DNA from: Gemmatimonadota bacterium
GTDB taxonomy: Bacteria; Gemmatimonadota; Gemmatimonadetes; Gemmatimonadales; Gemmatimonadaceae
Direction: 5' to 3'
Length of the DNA: 50,159 nt
Assembly: GCA_003136975.1 (NCBI GenBank)
Contig: PLEG01000017.1
Span: forward strand, 5,069-55,227
Positions 1 to 10,223 of the stretch are shown one piece after another. Numbering within the stretch: the first letter of the stretch is position 1; the number at the start of each line of letters is the position of its first letter. A program made the translations under genes and the position numbers. A model generated the notes under the pieces. The model made no database searches. It had not been told where the DNA came from and was given only the letters and a program-made list of their open reading frames with translations.

Positions 1-263
1 CCCCATTCGGTCCGTCCCCATTAGGTTTCGACCGCTTCCGGCTCCTTGCTTGTTGGCTCCATGGCACCCTCTTTCGAAGCGAGGCGTTGGTTAGAGCTTA
101 CGAGTTACGGTTGCGCTTGATGGACTCGGCTCCATGGTAAGATTAAAGCAGAGACGCTCTTCGTTGCCATAATTTGAACCGTGCATTACGGCCTTTCGGC
201 TGAGTCCAGCCAAGCGATGTATATCCATCAGTGAAGCCATCGACCATCAGGGGCAGCATGGAT

Positions 264-3200
264 TCATTGTGGCAGTTGCAGGGGTTCCGTAGTCGGTGGC
301 GCTAGACTCAGCGCGGCGCGGAGTTTCGGCATATCGTTGGTGAGTATCTGGTGCACCTGCGCGATATTGCTGCTGATGTCGGCAGCCGTGAAATCGAACA
401 CGCGTTGCTCCGCCTCCGTGGGAGTCGCGGACGAAGATCCGAGACCGCCCAGCAGGTCAAACAACTCGCCTATTGGCGTGGCTCCATATCCTCCGCCACT
501 TTTAGGGTTCAGCTTCTCTATCTGCGCAGCGACATTTGTGCGCAGGCTATCGAGTGCCGGTGATAACTGGCGTCGCTCGAGCAACAGATTCAGGTGTTTG
601 AACTCAGTATCGAGCGCCGCGAGAGTTTTCCTTCCTTCGGCAAAAACCCGGTTGAGGGAATCAATTCGTACTTGAAGCGCATTGCGCGCGCGAAGAGCCT
701 CCTGCGTGGTGATTGCGCGCGGATCGGTTCGCACCTGAACAGTTTGGCTCACCGTCTGACCGCGCGCGCTCAACTTCACCACGTAAGTACCAGCCGACAC
801 GTATGGCGCGCGTGAAATGCCATACCATCCCGAGTCGGAGGGCGGTGCGACAAACGCCAGTTGCGAGCGTAGGTCCCAGACCACACGATGCATGCCAGAC
901 GTCGCAGGGCCCGACATATCTCTTACAATGGAGCCGTCAGGCGCTGTCACTTGGATGTGCACGGCAGTGGTCGTCGTGTCGCTATCCTGCTGCTTTAGAG
1001 CGTAGTTTATCAGAACTCCGATCGGAGCGTTTGGCGCGTAGAACTTCCGCCCACCCAATGGCATGTCCCGCCACTGGTACACCTCCGTCGCAGCGCGGAG
1101 CGGGAAGAGGTGCACCTCGTCCACGGACTGCGCCGGATCACCAGCCTCGAGCGACCGAATGTCATCAAGGATGATGATACTGCGCCCGTAAGTCGCGAGT
1201 ATAAGATCGTTATTGCGCTCGTTGACGAGAATGCGATAAACCATCACCCGCGGCAGACTTCCACCAGGAAATGCCCAGTGCCGTCCGCCATCGAATGACC
1301 AGTAAAGACCGAACTCGGTTCCTGCGATGAGAAGGTTGGGATTGCGCGGATCTTCTGCGAGTGTCTTGACCGATCCGCCCGTCGGAAGATCGCTAGATAT
1401 GGAAGCCCATGTCGCGCCGCCGTCTGTGGTCCTGAAGACGTACGGTTTCATGTCGTCGTCAGCATGGCCGTCGAACGTAACGTAGGCGGTTCGAGCGTTA
1501 TGACTCGACGCGACTACCGTGCTCACCCAGCGAGGCGATGATAGGTGAAAGCGTGGAGTAAGATTTGTCCAGTGGCTGCCTCCATCAGTCGTCATCTGCA
1601 CGTTGCCATCATCCGTGCCGACATAGATGGTGCCTGCCGCCCTCGGCGACTCGCTGATGGTCGTGATATTACCGTATGCGCCAACACCATCATCTCGCGA
1701 AAGTGTTGTGCTGTCACGTGGTGGTATCCCCGGGCCCATGTTAAGCTTCGTGCCGTCTTGGTTCCGTGTAAGATCCGGACTCATCACCTGCCATGTGGTA
1801 CCATGGTCCGTAGTCTTCAACAGCTTGTTGGCACCGTAGTAATAAACGTGCGGATCGTTCGGTGACACCAGGATTGCCGTGTTCCAGTTGAATCTGTAGG
1901 GTGCTTTGCGGTCCGACGAAACTGGCGTGATCCGGCGTTCCTCGCGCGTCTCGATGTCGGCGACATAGCCGCGGCCATTCTGTGCGTTAGTATAGACTAG
2001 ACGCGGGTTAGTAGGATCCGTCGCAACATGAAACCCGTCGCCGTAACCAATGAGCATTACCTGATCATCGGTGAAAGGTCCCTTCGAATGTGTACCACTC
2101 GGAAATGCGTACGTGCCGTTGTCTTGGGCACCGCCGAAGACCCAGTACGGATCTCGGTCGTCAATTGAGACGTCGTAGAACTGCCCGATTGGAAGATTGT
2201 TGACGAAATCCCAGGTGCGAGACCCGTCGTACGTGATGAAGACCCCCCCGTCCGTACCCTGCATCATGTGCTCGGGATGGTTGGGATCGATCCAGAGGGC
2301 GTGCCGGTCAACGTGCGTTTTCGCCGCAACTGAATCCGTCGTGAAAGTCTTCCCGCCGTCGATAGACAGATACATGTCCATCGCAATGAACCAGACGCGG
2401 TTGGGGTTCTTGGGATCTACACGAATTTGGCTGAAATAGGACGGACGCTGACTGACAGGATTCTGCCTGGTCCAAGTCGAGCCGCGATCTGCAGAGCGAA
2501 ATACTCCGCCATCATGGTTCTCGATTACGGCATAAACGATGTTCTCATCACTCCGCGCAATGTCGATTCCAATGCGTCCGGTGCTGCCCGTCGGGAGGCC
2601 CTTAGTCAGGCGTTTCCATGTGTCGCCACCGTCGAGGGAGCGCCATAAACCGCTCCCTGCTCCGCCGCCGACAAATCCCCACGCGCGACGACGGCGCTCG
2701 TAGGTCGCGGCGATAAGGGTCCGTCCGTCGCTGGCGATTGCGACATCCGTTACGCCGGTATTGTCATCAACTCCAAGTACTTTCTGCCACGTTTTGCCTG
2801 CATCTTTTGTGCGATACAGCCCACGTTGTTCGTTGGGTCCCCATAAATGTCCGACTGCTGCAACGAACACCGTGCTTGGGTTGTGTGGGTCGATCACGAT
2901 ACGGCCGATGCTCTGCGTCTCGCGCAGGCCCATATTCTGCCACGTGGTACCGCCATCAAGTGAGCGGTAAACTCCGTCCCCCCATGTGGAAGTCTGACGG
3001 TTATTGGGCTCGCCCGTACCGACCCATACGACATTGCGATCGCTCGGTGCGATGGCGATGTCGCCAATCGACATGGCCGTGCCATCCGTGTCGAATACGG
3101 GGTCCCACGTCACGCCGTTATTCAGACTGCGGAACACACCGCCTGATGCGGTCCCAACAAAGATGATATTAGGATCATCCGCGACCGCCTCAATATCATC

Positions 3201-3416
3201 AACACGACCTCCAAACGACGCTGGGCCAATCTCGCGCCAGTCGCGATCCGGCCACGAACGCGGATGCAACGAAGCCGACTCGTTAGGTAACGATACTGCG
3301 GACGGCTTTCGGGGTTGTTGCGCGGCAGAGACCATCGGAAGCATCGTTAGCAGTACGAGCGACGTTATGGCCGGCGAGAGACAATCCCGGATTCGTTGGA
3401 TGGGTATCAGTGACAT
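264..3416 (-). CDS. Secreted BNR/Asp-box (sortilin/VPS10-like, WD40/YVTN-type) beta-propeller protein, copy 1
   Basis: ORF 264..3503; likely start at MSLIPIQRIR (3416) followed by a hydrophobic signal and VSAAQ. Many S.DGG.TW Asp-box repeats and a C-terminal Ig-like segment (GTYVVKLSARGQ). Confidence 0.85.
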   Translation of the reverse strand: MSLIPIQRIRDCLSPAITSLVLLTMLPMVSAAQQPRKPSAVSLPNESASLHPRSWPDRDWREIGPASFGGRVDDIEAVADDPNIIFVGTASGGVFRSLNNGVTWDPVFDTDGTAMSIGDIAIAPSDRNVVWVGTGEPNNRQTSTWGDGVYRSLDGGTTWQNMGLRETQSIGRIVIDPHNPSTVFVAAVGHLWGPNEQRGLYRTKDAGKTWQKVLGVDDNTGVTDVAIASDGRTLIAATYERRRRAWGFVGGGAGSGLWRSLDGGDTWKRLTKGLPTGSTGRIGIDIARSDENIVYAVIENHDGGVFRSADRGSTWTRQNPVSQRPSYFSQIRVDPKNPNRVWFIAMDMYLSIDGGKTFTTDSVAAKTHVDRHALWIDPNHPEHMMQGTDGGVFITYDGSRTWDFVNNLPIGQFYDVSIDDRDPYWVFGGAQDNGTYAFPSGTHSKGPFTDDQVMLIGYGDGFHVATDPTNPRLVYTNAQNGRGYVADIETREERRITPVSSDRKAPYRFNWNTAILVSPNDPHVYYYGANKLLKTTDHGTTWQVMSPDLTRNQDGTKLNMGPGIPPRDSTTLSRDDGVGAYGNITTISESPRAAGTIYVGTDDGNVQMTTDGGSHWTNLTPRFHLSSPRWVSTVVASSHNARTAYVTFDGHADDDMKPYVFRTTDGGATWASISSDLPTGGSVKTLAEDPRNPNLLIAGTEFGLYWSFDGGRHWAFPGGSLPRVMVYRILVNERNNDLILATYGRSIIILDDIRSLEAGDPAQSVDEVHLFPLRAATEVYQWRDMPLGGRKFYAPNAPIGVLINYALKQQDSDTTTTAVHIQVTAPDGSIVRDMSGPATSGMHRVVWDLRSQLAFVAPPSDSGWYGISRAPYVSAGTYVVKLSARGQTVSQTVQVRTDPRAITTQEALRARNALQVRIDSLNRVFAEGRKTLAALDTEFKHLNLLLERRQLSPALDSLRTNVAAQIEKLNPKSGGGYGATPIGELFDLLGGLGSSSATPTEAEQRVFDFTAADISSNIAQVHQILTNDMPKLRAALSLAPPTTEPLQLPQ

Positions 3417-3518
3417 ATTACGGTTAATAAGTGATCGTGGTTCGAACAGATCGCGCAACGATGATTCCGCATCCGTTGCACATCTTGTCTGGATAAGGAG
3501 CAAATGGTCGGAGAACGG

Positions 3519-6221
3519 TTACGCGTCGGGATCCTTCCGTACAGTGAGTTTCCCGGTTTGCACTACGCCATCGACCGAGAGCGTAACGGTGTAAGTTCCG
3601 GGCGTCGCCAACGCCGCGCGCGCACGTCGACCTTCACCAGCCTGCGCCTGGCTACCGGTTGCCTCCTTCGGTGCCTCGCCGCGAAGGTTCCACCAGATGC
3701 GATTGATTCCTGCCGATTTCGGGCCATCGAGCACGCGGATTGTCTTTCCCTTGTCATCGACAATCGTCAACTGCACCGCGCCGGCGGCCGGCGAGCGCAG
3801 GTAATAATTGATCGATGCGCCATAAGGCGGATTATGCCCGGTGGTCGAGGGTGGATCGAACTCGGCGGCGAAGCTTTCCGTTGTGGTAGGGGCGCGCAGT
3901 GCGAATGCATACGCCGGCCGGAGATCGAAGAGATACGCTCGTTCTTTTAGAATCGTCGGGGTCAGCTGCTGTAAGGGCCCGATGTCATCCAGGATCCAAA
4001 AGCCCCTTCCCCATGTCCCCACTACGAGGTCATTAAAGTCTTCCTGAACGACAAGTCCGGCGATCGGTGTATGCGGCAGGTTGTTCTGTAACGGCAACCA
4101 GGTGGCGCCATCGTCCACGGTGACGTACAGGCCGTTCTCGGTGCCGAGATAGATCATGCCTTTGCGATGCGGATCTTCACGGACGGCGCGTGCGTACGCG
4201 AATACGCTCTTGGGGATGCCGCCTCCAATCGCCCGCCATGTGCGGCCGTAGTCTTCGGTCTTGAACACATACGTATTGTTGTCTGCTGCACGATGACGAT
4301 CCACTGTGATGTATGCAGCACCCAGCGCGTGCCGCGATGGCTCGATGCTCGTCACTGTGCCCCATGACTGCAGTCCGGGAAGATTAGCCGTAACGTCGGC
4401 CCACGTCTTCCCGTCATCCCGTGTCACGTGCACGAGTCCATCGTTGCTGCCAGTCCAGATAACACCGCGCTCAATTGGCGACTCGGCGATAGCGAAGAGT
4501 GAACATGGTACGTCCTGCGTTTCCGGCCCTACTCCGGCCGGAATCTGCTGCTTGGTTTTGTCATTGGTCGTGAGGTCGGGGCTGATAATACTCCAACTGC
4601 GCCCGCCGTCGGCGGTCGCATGCACGTACTGACTACCGGCGTAGACTACTCGCGAGTCGTGCGGAGATAGCGCAAGAGGAATGGCCCAGTTACGGCGAAA
4701 TTTCCGGTTAGCGACTGAGCCGCGCTCGCTCGAGTCCGCACCAAACACCGACCACGGACCGGTACCTTGCATCTTGCCAGTGCGCATGTCGACGTGCTGC
4801 ACATTGGAACCACTGCTGACCCAGATGATGTCGTCGTTTCCGCGATCTGGAATTGCCCAGCCACTCTCGGCGCCGATCGTCCATTCCCAGAAGTCAGGTG
4901 CGATCAATCCGATACCTTCGTCCGCGTCCCCGACACCAGTGCTCTGAGCAAGACTGTTGCTCGGCCCACGATATGCCGGACCATCCTGGCGGCTGCCGTA
5001 TACGTTGTATGGGATCCGGCGGTCGACCGCGACACGATTCACCTGAGCATTCGGCAGATTCGCGTGGAGCCAGCCGCGGCCACGTGTCGTCGTGATATTA
5101 ACGTACCGATCGTTGGCGATGATGATGCGATTCGGGTTCAGCTGATCGAACCAGATGTCGTGATGATCTGGAAAGAGCTCGGGAATGATTTTCGTGCTCG
5201 CGCCACCGTCGAGCGAACGGTACAGCCCCTGAGCCAGAAAGTAGACCTCGTTCGGATTATCCGGCGACACGCCGATCCGTGAGAAGTAGCGCGCCCGTCG
5301 ATTAATATTCGGGTCGTGACTAGCGATGGACCAGTTCACGCCGCCGTCATCGGATCTCCACAGATTGCCCGGGGCGGCAGTCTCTATAAGCGCGTACACC
5401 CGTTTCGGGTTGCTCGGCGCGATGGCTAGTGCGATACGCCCGAGCGGCGAAACAGGGAGTCCGTGCCCAGTGAGATGACTCCATGTACTGCCGCCATCGC
5501 GCGATACGTATATACCGCTACCCGGTCCGCCACTCTCGCTGGTCCACGGATGAATTGTGAGCTGCCAGGTAGCTGCGAAGAGAATTGACGGATTGGTGGG
5601 GTCCATCGCTATGTCGATTACACCAGTGTTCTCGTCGACAAACAGTACGCGCTCCCACGTTTTCCCGCCGTCGCGCGTGCGAAAGACTCCGCGCTCCTGC
5701 TGCGGGCCGTAACTGTGTCCCATTGCAGCCACGTAGACCACCGACGCGTTCCGCGGATCGATCACAACGCGTCCAATGCGCCCGGTTTTATCGAGCCCCA
5801 TGTGGGCCCAGGTCTTGCCGGAGTCGGCGGATTTGTACACGCCGTCGCCGATCTCGATGTTCGGGCGGATAAACGGATCTCCGGTGCCAGCCCAGACTAT
5901 ACCGGCGTCTGTGCGGGCGACGGCGAGTGCCCCAATTGAGGCAACGTGTTGACTGTCGAAGATCGGCCGCCAGTGAAGGCCCCCGTCATCGCTCTTGAAG
6001 ATGCCGCCAGACGCTGCTCCCGCGTAGATGACACTGGGATCGCCCGCAACGCCGGCGACTGCGTTGATGCGATTCCCCGGCGGTCCGATGTGACGGAATT
6101 GCAACGACTGGTACGTTGCTGGGGTGATCTCCTGTCCGCGCGCGATCGTGAACGCCGGCGCGATGGATAGCCATGTCAGCGACAGAAACAGAACGCGCCG
6201 AATCGAAACCTGCTGGGACAT
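3519..6221 (-). CDS. Secreted BNR/Asp-box beta-propeller protein, copy 2
   Basis: ORF 3519..6434; likely start MSQQVSIRRVLFLSLTWLS (6221) with a signal peptide. Repeated SxDGGxTW boxes and C-terminal GTYTVTLSVDG. Confidence 0.85.
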   Translation of the reverse strand: MSQQVSIRRVLFLSLTWLSIAPAFTIARGQEITPATYQSLQFRHIGPPGNRINAVAGVAGDPSVIYAGAASGGIFKSDDGGLHWRPIFDSQHVASIGALAVARTDAGIVWAGTGDPFIRPNIEIGDGVYKSADSGKTWAHMGLDKTGRIGRVVIDPRNASVVYVAAMGHSYGPQQERGVFRTRDGGKTWERVLFVDENTGVIDIAMDPTNPSILFAATWQLTIHPWTSESGGPGSGIYVSRDGGSTWSHLTGHGLPVSPLGRIALAIAPSNPKRVYALIETAAPGNLWRSDDGGVNWSIASHDPNINRRARYFSRIGVSPDNPNEVYFLAQGLYRSLDGGASTKIIPELFPDHHDIWFDQLNPNRIIIANDRYVNITTTRGRGWLHANLPNAQVNRVAVDRRIPYNVYGSRQDGPAYRGPSNSLAQSTGVGDADEGIGLIAPDFWEWTIGAESGWAIPDRGNDDIIWVSSGSNVQHVDMRTGKMQGTGPWSVFGADSSERGSVANRKFRRNWAIPLALSPHDSRVVYAGSQYVHATADGGRSWSIISPDLTTNDKTKQQIPAGVGPETQDVPCSLFAIAESPIERGVIWTGSNDGLVHVTRDDGKTWADVTANLPGLQSWGTVTSIEPSRHALGAAYITVDRHRAADNNTYVFKTEDYGRTWRAIGGGIPKSVFAYARAVREDPHRKGMIYLGTENGLYVTVDDGATWLPLQNNLPHTPIAGLVVQEDFNDLVVGTWGRGFWILDDIGPLQQLTPTILKERAYLFDLRPAYAFALRAPTTTESFAAEFDPPSTTGHNPPYGASINYYLRSPAAGAVQLTIVDDKGKTIRVLDGPKSAGINRIWWNLRGEAPKEATGSQAQAGEGRRARAALATPGTYTVTLSVDGVVQTGKLTVRKDPDA

Positions 6222-6235
6222 AGTGAACACTCTTC

Positions 6236-8941
6236 TTAGGGCCTGATGTCGGAGGGCCACTCGCGATTGTAATTCTTCAACGGGCCAGGTCCCGACCTCA
6301 CCTCCAGACGCTGCGTGCTGCTGGCTGCGCCATCTGTCACTGTCACTGTGTAAGTGCCCGGCGGCACGAGGTACCGCGCACCCAGCGTGCCCTGGAACGA
6401 CGCGCGCATATCGCGCGTTTGCCGTAGATCCCACGTCACACGATTGAGCCCCGAGACTGCTGGCCCCGTGAGATTCGCTACAAGCTCGCCGCTAGCCGAC
6501 TTGACCACGATGTCAACATCCCGGTGGCCAGAATCCTTGATGTAGTATGTAAGTACGGCCCCCATCGGTGGATTCTGGCCACTGTACTGATTCCCCTGTG
6601 CTCCTTCGAGCAGGCCCTCTATGTACTTGAGCTGTATCGCAGGTTCGGGTGCAAAGAGGTGCACCGTTTGGCTAAGGATCTGTCGCGTCATCTGTGCAAA
6701 GGGCCGAGCCTGATCGATGATGTACAGGCTACGTCCCTGCGTCGCGATCACAACATCATGCGTGCGCGGTTCGATCAGGATATCGTCCACGGCTACAGTT
6801 GGCAGGTTTCCGAACCGGGACCACGAGTGACCGCCGTCGAGGGTCAACCACAAACCAAATTCGGTACCGGCATACAGCACGTTGCTGTTGTCTGGATCCT
6901 CACGCACTACACGCACCGGTTCCGTTCGCGGCAGATTTCCGGCAATATCAAGCCACGTGCGCCCGCTATCCTTGGTGGCGTACACGAGCGGCGCACGGTT
7001 CCCGTCACGGTATGCTGAAATGACCACGTAACCAGCAGCGGCGTTGGAATGGCTCGCCTCAACACGATTCACCCAATGTCCTCGCGCGACTTCCGGAAGA
7101 TTGCCGCTAACATCAGTCCAGTGCACACCCTCGTCGGACGTGCGCCAGATCTTTCCGTTGTCCGTCCCCGCCCACAGTACACCCGACTGGACAGGCGATT
7201 CGATGAGCGTCGAGATCGCAGGACGTCCACCTTGCACTCCACCACGGGTGAGGTCAGGTGAGATAGCCTCCCATTGCTCCGCATGATCGGACAGTTTGAT
7301 TACTCGATTCGCACCGAGATAGATAACGCCGCGATGGTGGTGGCTCCCGATCAATGGCGGCGTCCAGTTAAGCGGCAATGCAGATGTGGGACCACTTTCG
7401 CTCGATCCCGGTGTTACATCTGCATTGTGGCCGCTTCCGAAGTCCGTGCGACGCAGCTTGCTGTTCGTTGACCAGTAGAGAATCGCCGAGTCGTTGTCAT
7501 CGAAGACGCAGTAGCCGCCATCATTCATTGCAGCAATGCTCCAATCACCATTGCGAATGCCGATAGTGTTCAGGACAGTACTAGGTCCGACCCATGTCCC
7601 ATTGTCTTGCAAGCCACCGCAAACGCGGTAAGGTATAGAACGATCTACGTTAACACTGCGAAACTCACCAACGGCAAAACGGGCGAGATGTTCCCAGGTC
7701 ACGCCACCACTGAACGATTGATACACACCACCGTCGTTGCCCTCGATCAGGTGCTTGGGATTGATTGGGTCGATGACGAGCGCGTGGTGGTCTGGATGTA
7801 GTTGTGAGATGTCCTCACGCCAGGTCTTCCCGCTGTCCTCCGATACTACGATCGACGCAGACAGATTGTATACGCGCCGATCGTCCGTAGGGTCAACCCG
7901 CATCTGGCCAGCGTAGTCTGGGCGATTCAACAGCGCGCTCATACGCCGCCAGTGTGCACCTCGGTCGTCTGATCGAAACACACCGCCGGTAGGACTCATG
8001 GAGACCGATGGCCCGGTGCTTCCGCCAGCGTTCGTGTTGGTGGTCGCCACAGTCGCGTAGAGAATGCTCGTATTATTAGCGTAGATTGCCAATCCGATGC
8101 GTTCGGTGTGGGCTGGCAGGCCGTTCGCGAGCTTGTGCCATGTCGTGCCGGCGTCCTCGCTCTTGAAGATTCCGCCTTCGTCCTTTCCGCCTGATGCCGC
8201 TTCACCGGCTGCGAAGCTGGTCGGCCGTCGTTGTCGTGCATACAACACGGCGTACACAATGTTTGGATTCGACGGATCGATCGCCACATCACCGGCGCCC
8301 ACCCGTGTATCGTTGGGAGCAAGTGCCGAAAGGACCTTGCTCCAGGTTGTGCCGGCATCAATAGTCTTGTACAAGCCGCGCTGAGCGCTGGGCTGCCACA
8401 GGTCACCAACTACGGCAACGTACGCGGTCCGCGGGTCCGTTGGGTGGACCGCTATGCGCGCGATCGCGCGGCTATCAATAAGGCCGACATGACTCCACGT
8501 GCGACCGGCATCGATCGAGCGGTAGACTCCACCGCCCCAGGTTTCCGTGTTCCGGTCGTTCGCCTCGCCAGTGCCTAGCCATACCACGCGCGCGTCCGAC
8601 GGCGCTACGGCAATAGCGCCGATAGACGCAACCGCTTCATGATCAAAGAGGGCATCGAAGGTAACACCACCATCCGTCGTCTTGAACACGCCGGCCATGC
8701 CACCGCCGACGTAGAAAGTCGTTGGATCGCCGGGGGCCATCGCAATGGCGGATACGCGACCGCCGACAATTGCAGGCCCAATACTCCGAGCGGTGATTGT
8801 GTTGCGCACAGTCAAGGGCAGGCTGTCGACCACCGTTGTGCGGGCGTTCTGCGCGGTGGTGACGCAGGGGAGCATCGCCAGGGCCACGAGTAAGCTCACA
8901 CAAGCGCGGTGTCGCATTTTAAGCGACATCAGCACTGTCAC
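6236..8941 (-). CDS. Secreted BNR/Asp-box beta-propeller protein, copy 3
   Basis: Signal peptide MRHRACVSLLVALAMLPCVTTAQ, repeated Asp-boxes, C-terminal GTYTVTVTDG; 15 bp from the start of copy 2. Confidence 0.85.
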   Translation of the reverse strand: MTVLMSLKMRHRACVSLLVALAMLPCVTTAQNARTTVVDSLPLTVRNTITARSIGPAIVGGRVSAIAMAPGDPTTFYVGGGMAGVFKTTDGGVTFDALFDHEAVASIGAIAVAPSDARVVWLGTGEANDRNTETWGGGVYRSIDAGRTWSHVGLIDSRAIARIAVHPTDPRTAYVAVVGDLWQPSAQRGLYKTIDAGTTWSKVLSALAPNDTRVGAGDVAIDPSNPNIVYAVLYARQRRPTSFAAGEAASGGKDEGGIFKSEDAGTTWHKLANGLPAHTERIGLAIYANNTSILYATVATTNTNAGGSTGPSVSMSPTGGVFRSDDRGAHWRRMSALLNRPDYAGQMRVDPTDDRRVYNLSASIVVSEDSGKTWREDISQLHPDHHALVIDPINPKHLIEGNDGGVYQSFSGGVTWEHLARFAVGEFRSVNVDRSIPYRVCGGLQDNGTWVGPSTVLNTIGIRNGDWSIAAMNDGGYCVFDDNDSAILYWSTNSKLRRTDFGSGHNADVTPGSSESGPTSALPLNWTPPLIGSHHHRGVIYLGANRVIKLSDHAEQWEAISPDLTRGGVQGGRPAISTLIESPVQSGVLWAGTDNGKIWRTSDEGVHWTDVSGNLPEVARGHWVNRVEASHSNAAAGYVVISAYRDGNRAPLVYATKDSGRTWLDIAGNLPRTEPVRVVREDPDNSNVLYAGTEFGLWLTLDGGHSWSRFGNLPTVAVDDILIEPRTHDVVIATQGRSLYIIDQARPFAQMTRQILSQTVHLFAPEPAIQLKYIEGLLEGAQGNQYSGQNPPMGAVLTYYIKDSGHRDVDIVVKSASGELVANLTGPAVSGLNRVTWDLRQTRDMRASFQGTLGARYLVPPGTYTVTVTDGAASSTQRLEVRSGPGPLKNYNREWPSDIRP

Positions 8942-8959
8942 CGCCTCCGAATCTGGCGA

Positions 8960-10213
8960 TCACTGCGGGAAGTTGTGATTCGCTTGAGTCTCTACCAGCG
9001 GAAGCGGGATGCACATCTGGTCTCCGAACGACTGCCCGCTCGACAGATAAAACAGCGTTCCTGCTGGTTGGATGTACGGCGTCGCCGTTGGATTCCGCAC
9101 GAAATCCGCGATGTGCTTACCTTCCATGTAGAAGTCGCGCGCGCGCTGGGCCATCAATTCAACGAGAACCTCCGAATCCGACACGCCTGTAAACGGCGAC
9201 TGACCACCTGCCGCGCGCCTCACTGGAATCAGTGCTAACGCCGCTGCATGATCACCGAGCTTCAGGTTCGCCTCAGCCACGATATAGCTAGCCTCGAGCC
9301 CTGACGCGATGCGAATGGGCGAGCCAAATCCAGTGTACTTGAGTGACTGAATGGCTTCTATCGTATCTCTCGCAACATGCTTGAGGTCTACCCATGGCAC
9401 GCGCGGATCGTTCAGTGCCTGATAGGTCGGCGGCACTACCCAACCTGGAGAGCCGGTGCCTGTAATGCCACTGAACACTCTATTCGACACAAGAGCACGA
9501 TTACTGAGGTCATCGACATAAGCCGCATTGTATACGAACGATGCCGGAATCACGGCTGCCGCCACTGCTGCACTCGTATTGTTGCCGCGCTGGAGATAAG
9601 CCTGCGCCAGTCCTACGGTTGACGCTTTCACGATTGTGTCACCAGTCGCACCGCCCACCGTCGTTGCAATGGCGATCGCACGCTTGAAGCGTGTGATTGC
9701 CGTGTCCAGTGTCTGTGCTTGCGTGAGCGGCGGTCCGCCGAGGATGACGCCTTGACACATGGCCTGACCCATGTGCTCAAGTGTGAAGGCAGAGTTCATC
9801 GCCGCACGGGCTACGTTAATGTCTGACGCCTGGCCAGGCAACCCGCCTAGTAGTGCAAGAACATTCTCATTGGCTGCGAGAGAGCGAGAGAGCGGAGACC
9901 AGATAAAGTTGGACTGTTGCTGTGTAGACGGCGTCACCTGGCGCCGTGCGATGTCGGGCGACGTGCTATTGACATCGGTTACCCACGCCTCTCCTGAGAA
10001 CCATCCCTCCGCGACAATCGACAAGCTCATGCCATTCCAGAACGCGGTCTGCGCCGACATCGTCAACAGTACGGCGCTGCTTGTCGGATTAATGGTCGAA
10101 GCATCAATGATCGATGGACTTGCCACGTCTAACTGACAACCAGTCAAAGCAACTGCTGCCGTTGCCGTCAACAACAGCGATATACCGTACGTTAAACGCT
10201 CGTGATCACGCAT
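8960..10213 (-). CDS. SusD/RagB-like outer-membrane lipoprotein
   Basis: Lipobox LTGC in MRDHERLTYGISLLLTATAAVALTGCQLD; directly downstream of a SusC-like receptor; helical repeat-like body. Confidence 0.8.
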   Translation of the reverse strand: MRDHERLTYGISLLLTATAAVALTGCQLDVASPSIIDASTINPTSSAVLLTMSAQTAFWNGMSLSIVAEGWFSGEAWVTDVNSTSPDIARRQVTPSTQQQSNFIWSPLSRSLAANENVLALLGGLPGQASDINVARAAMNSAFTLEHMGQAMCQGVILGGPPLTQAQTLDTAITRFKRAIAIATTVGGATGDTIVKASTVGLAQAYLQRGNNTSAAVAAAVIPASFVYNAAYVDDLSNRALVSNRVFSGITGTGSPGWVVPPTYQALNDPRVPWVDLKHVARDTIEAIQSLKYTGFGSPIRIASGLEASYIVAEANLKLGDHAAALALIPVRRAAGGQSPFTGVSDSEVLVELMAQRARDFYMEGKHIADFVRNPTATPYIQPAGTLFYLSSGQSFGDQMCIPLPLVETQANHNFPQ

Positions 10214-10223
10214 ATTGTCCTCC

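Noticed and set aside
1-263. Possible RNA gene or mobile element end at the window start
   Set aside because: No tRNA-like cloverleaf, terminal inverted repeat or coding signal could be supported.
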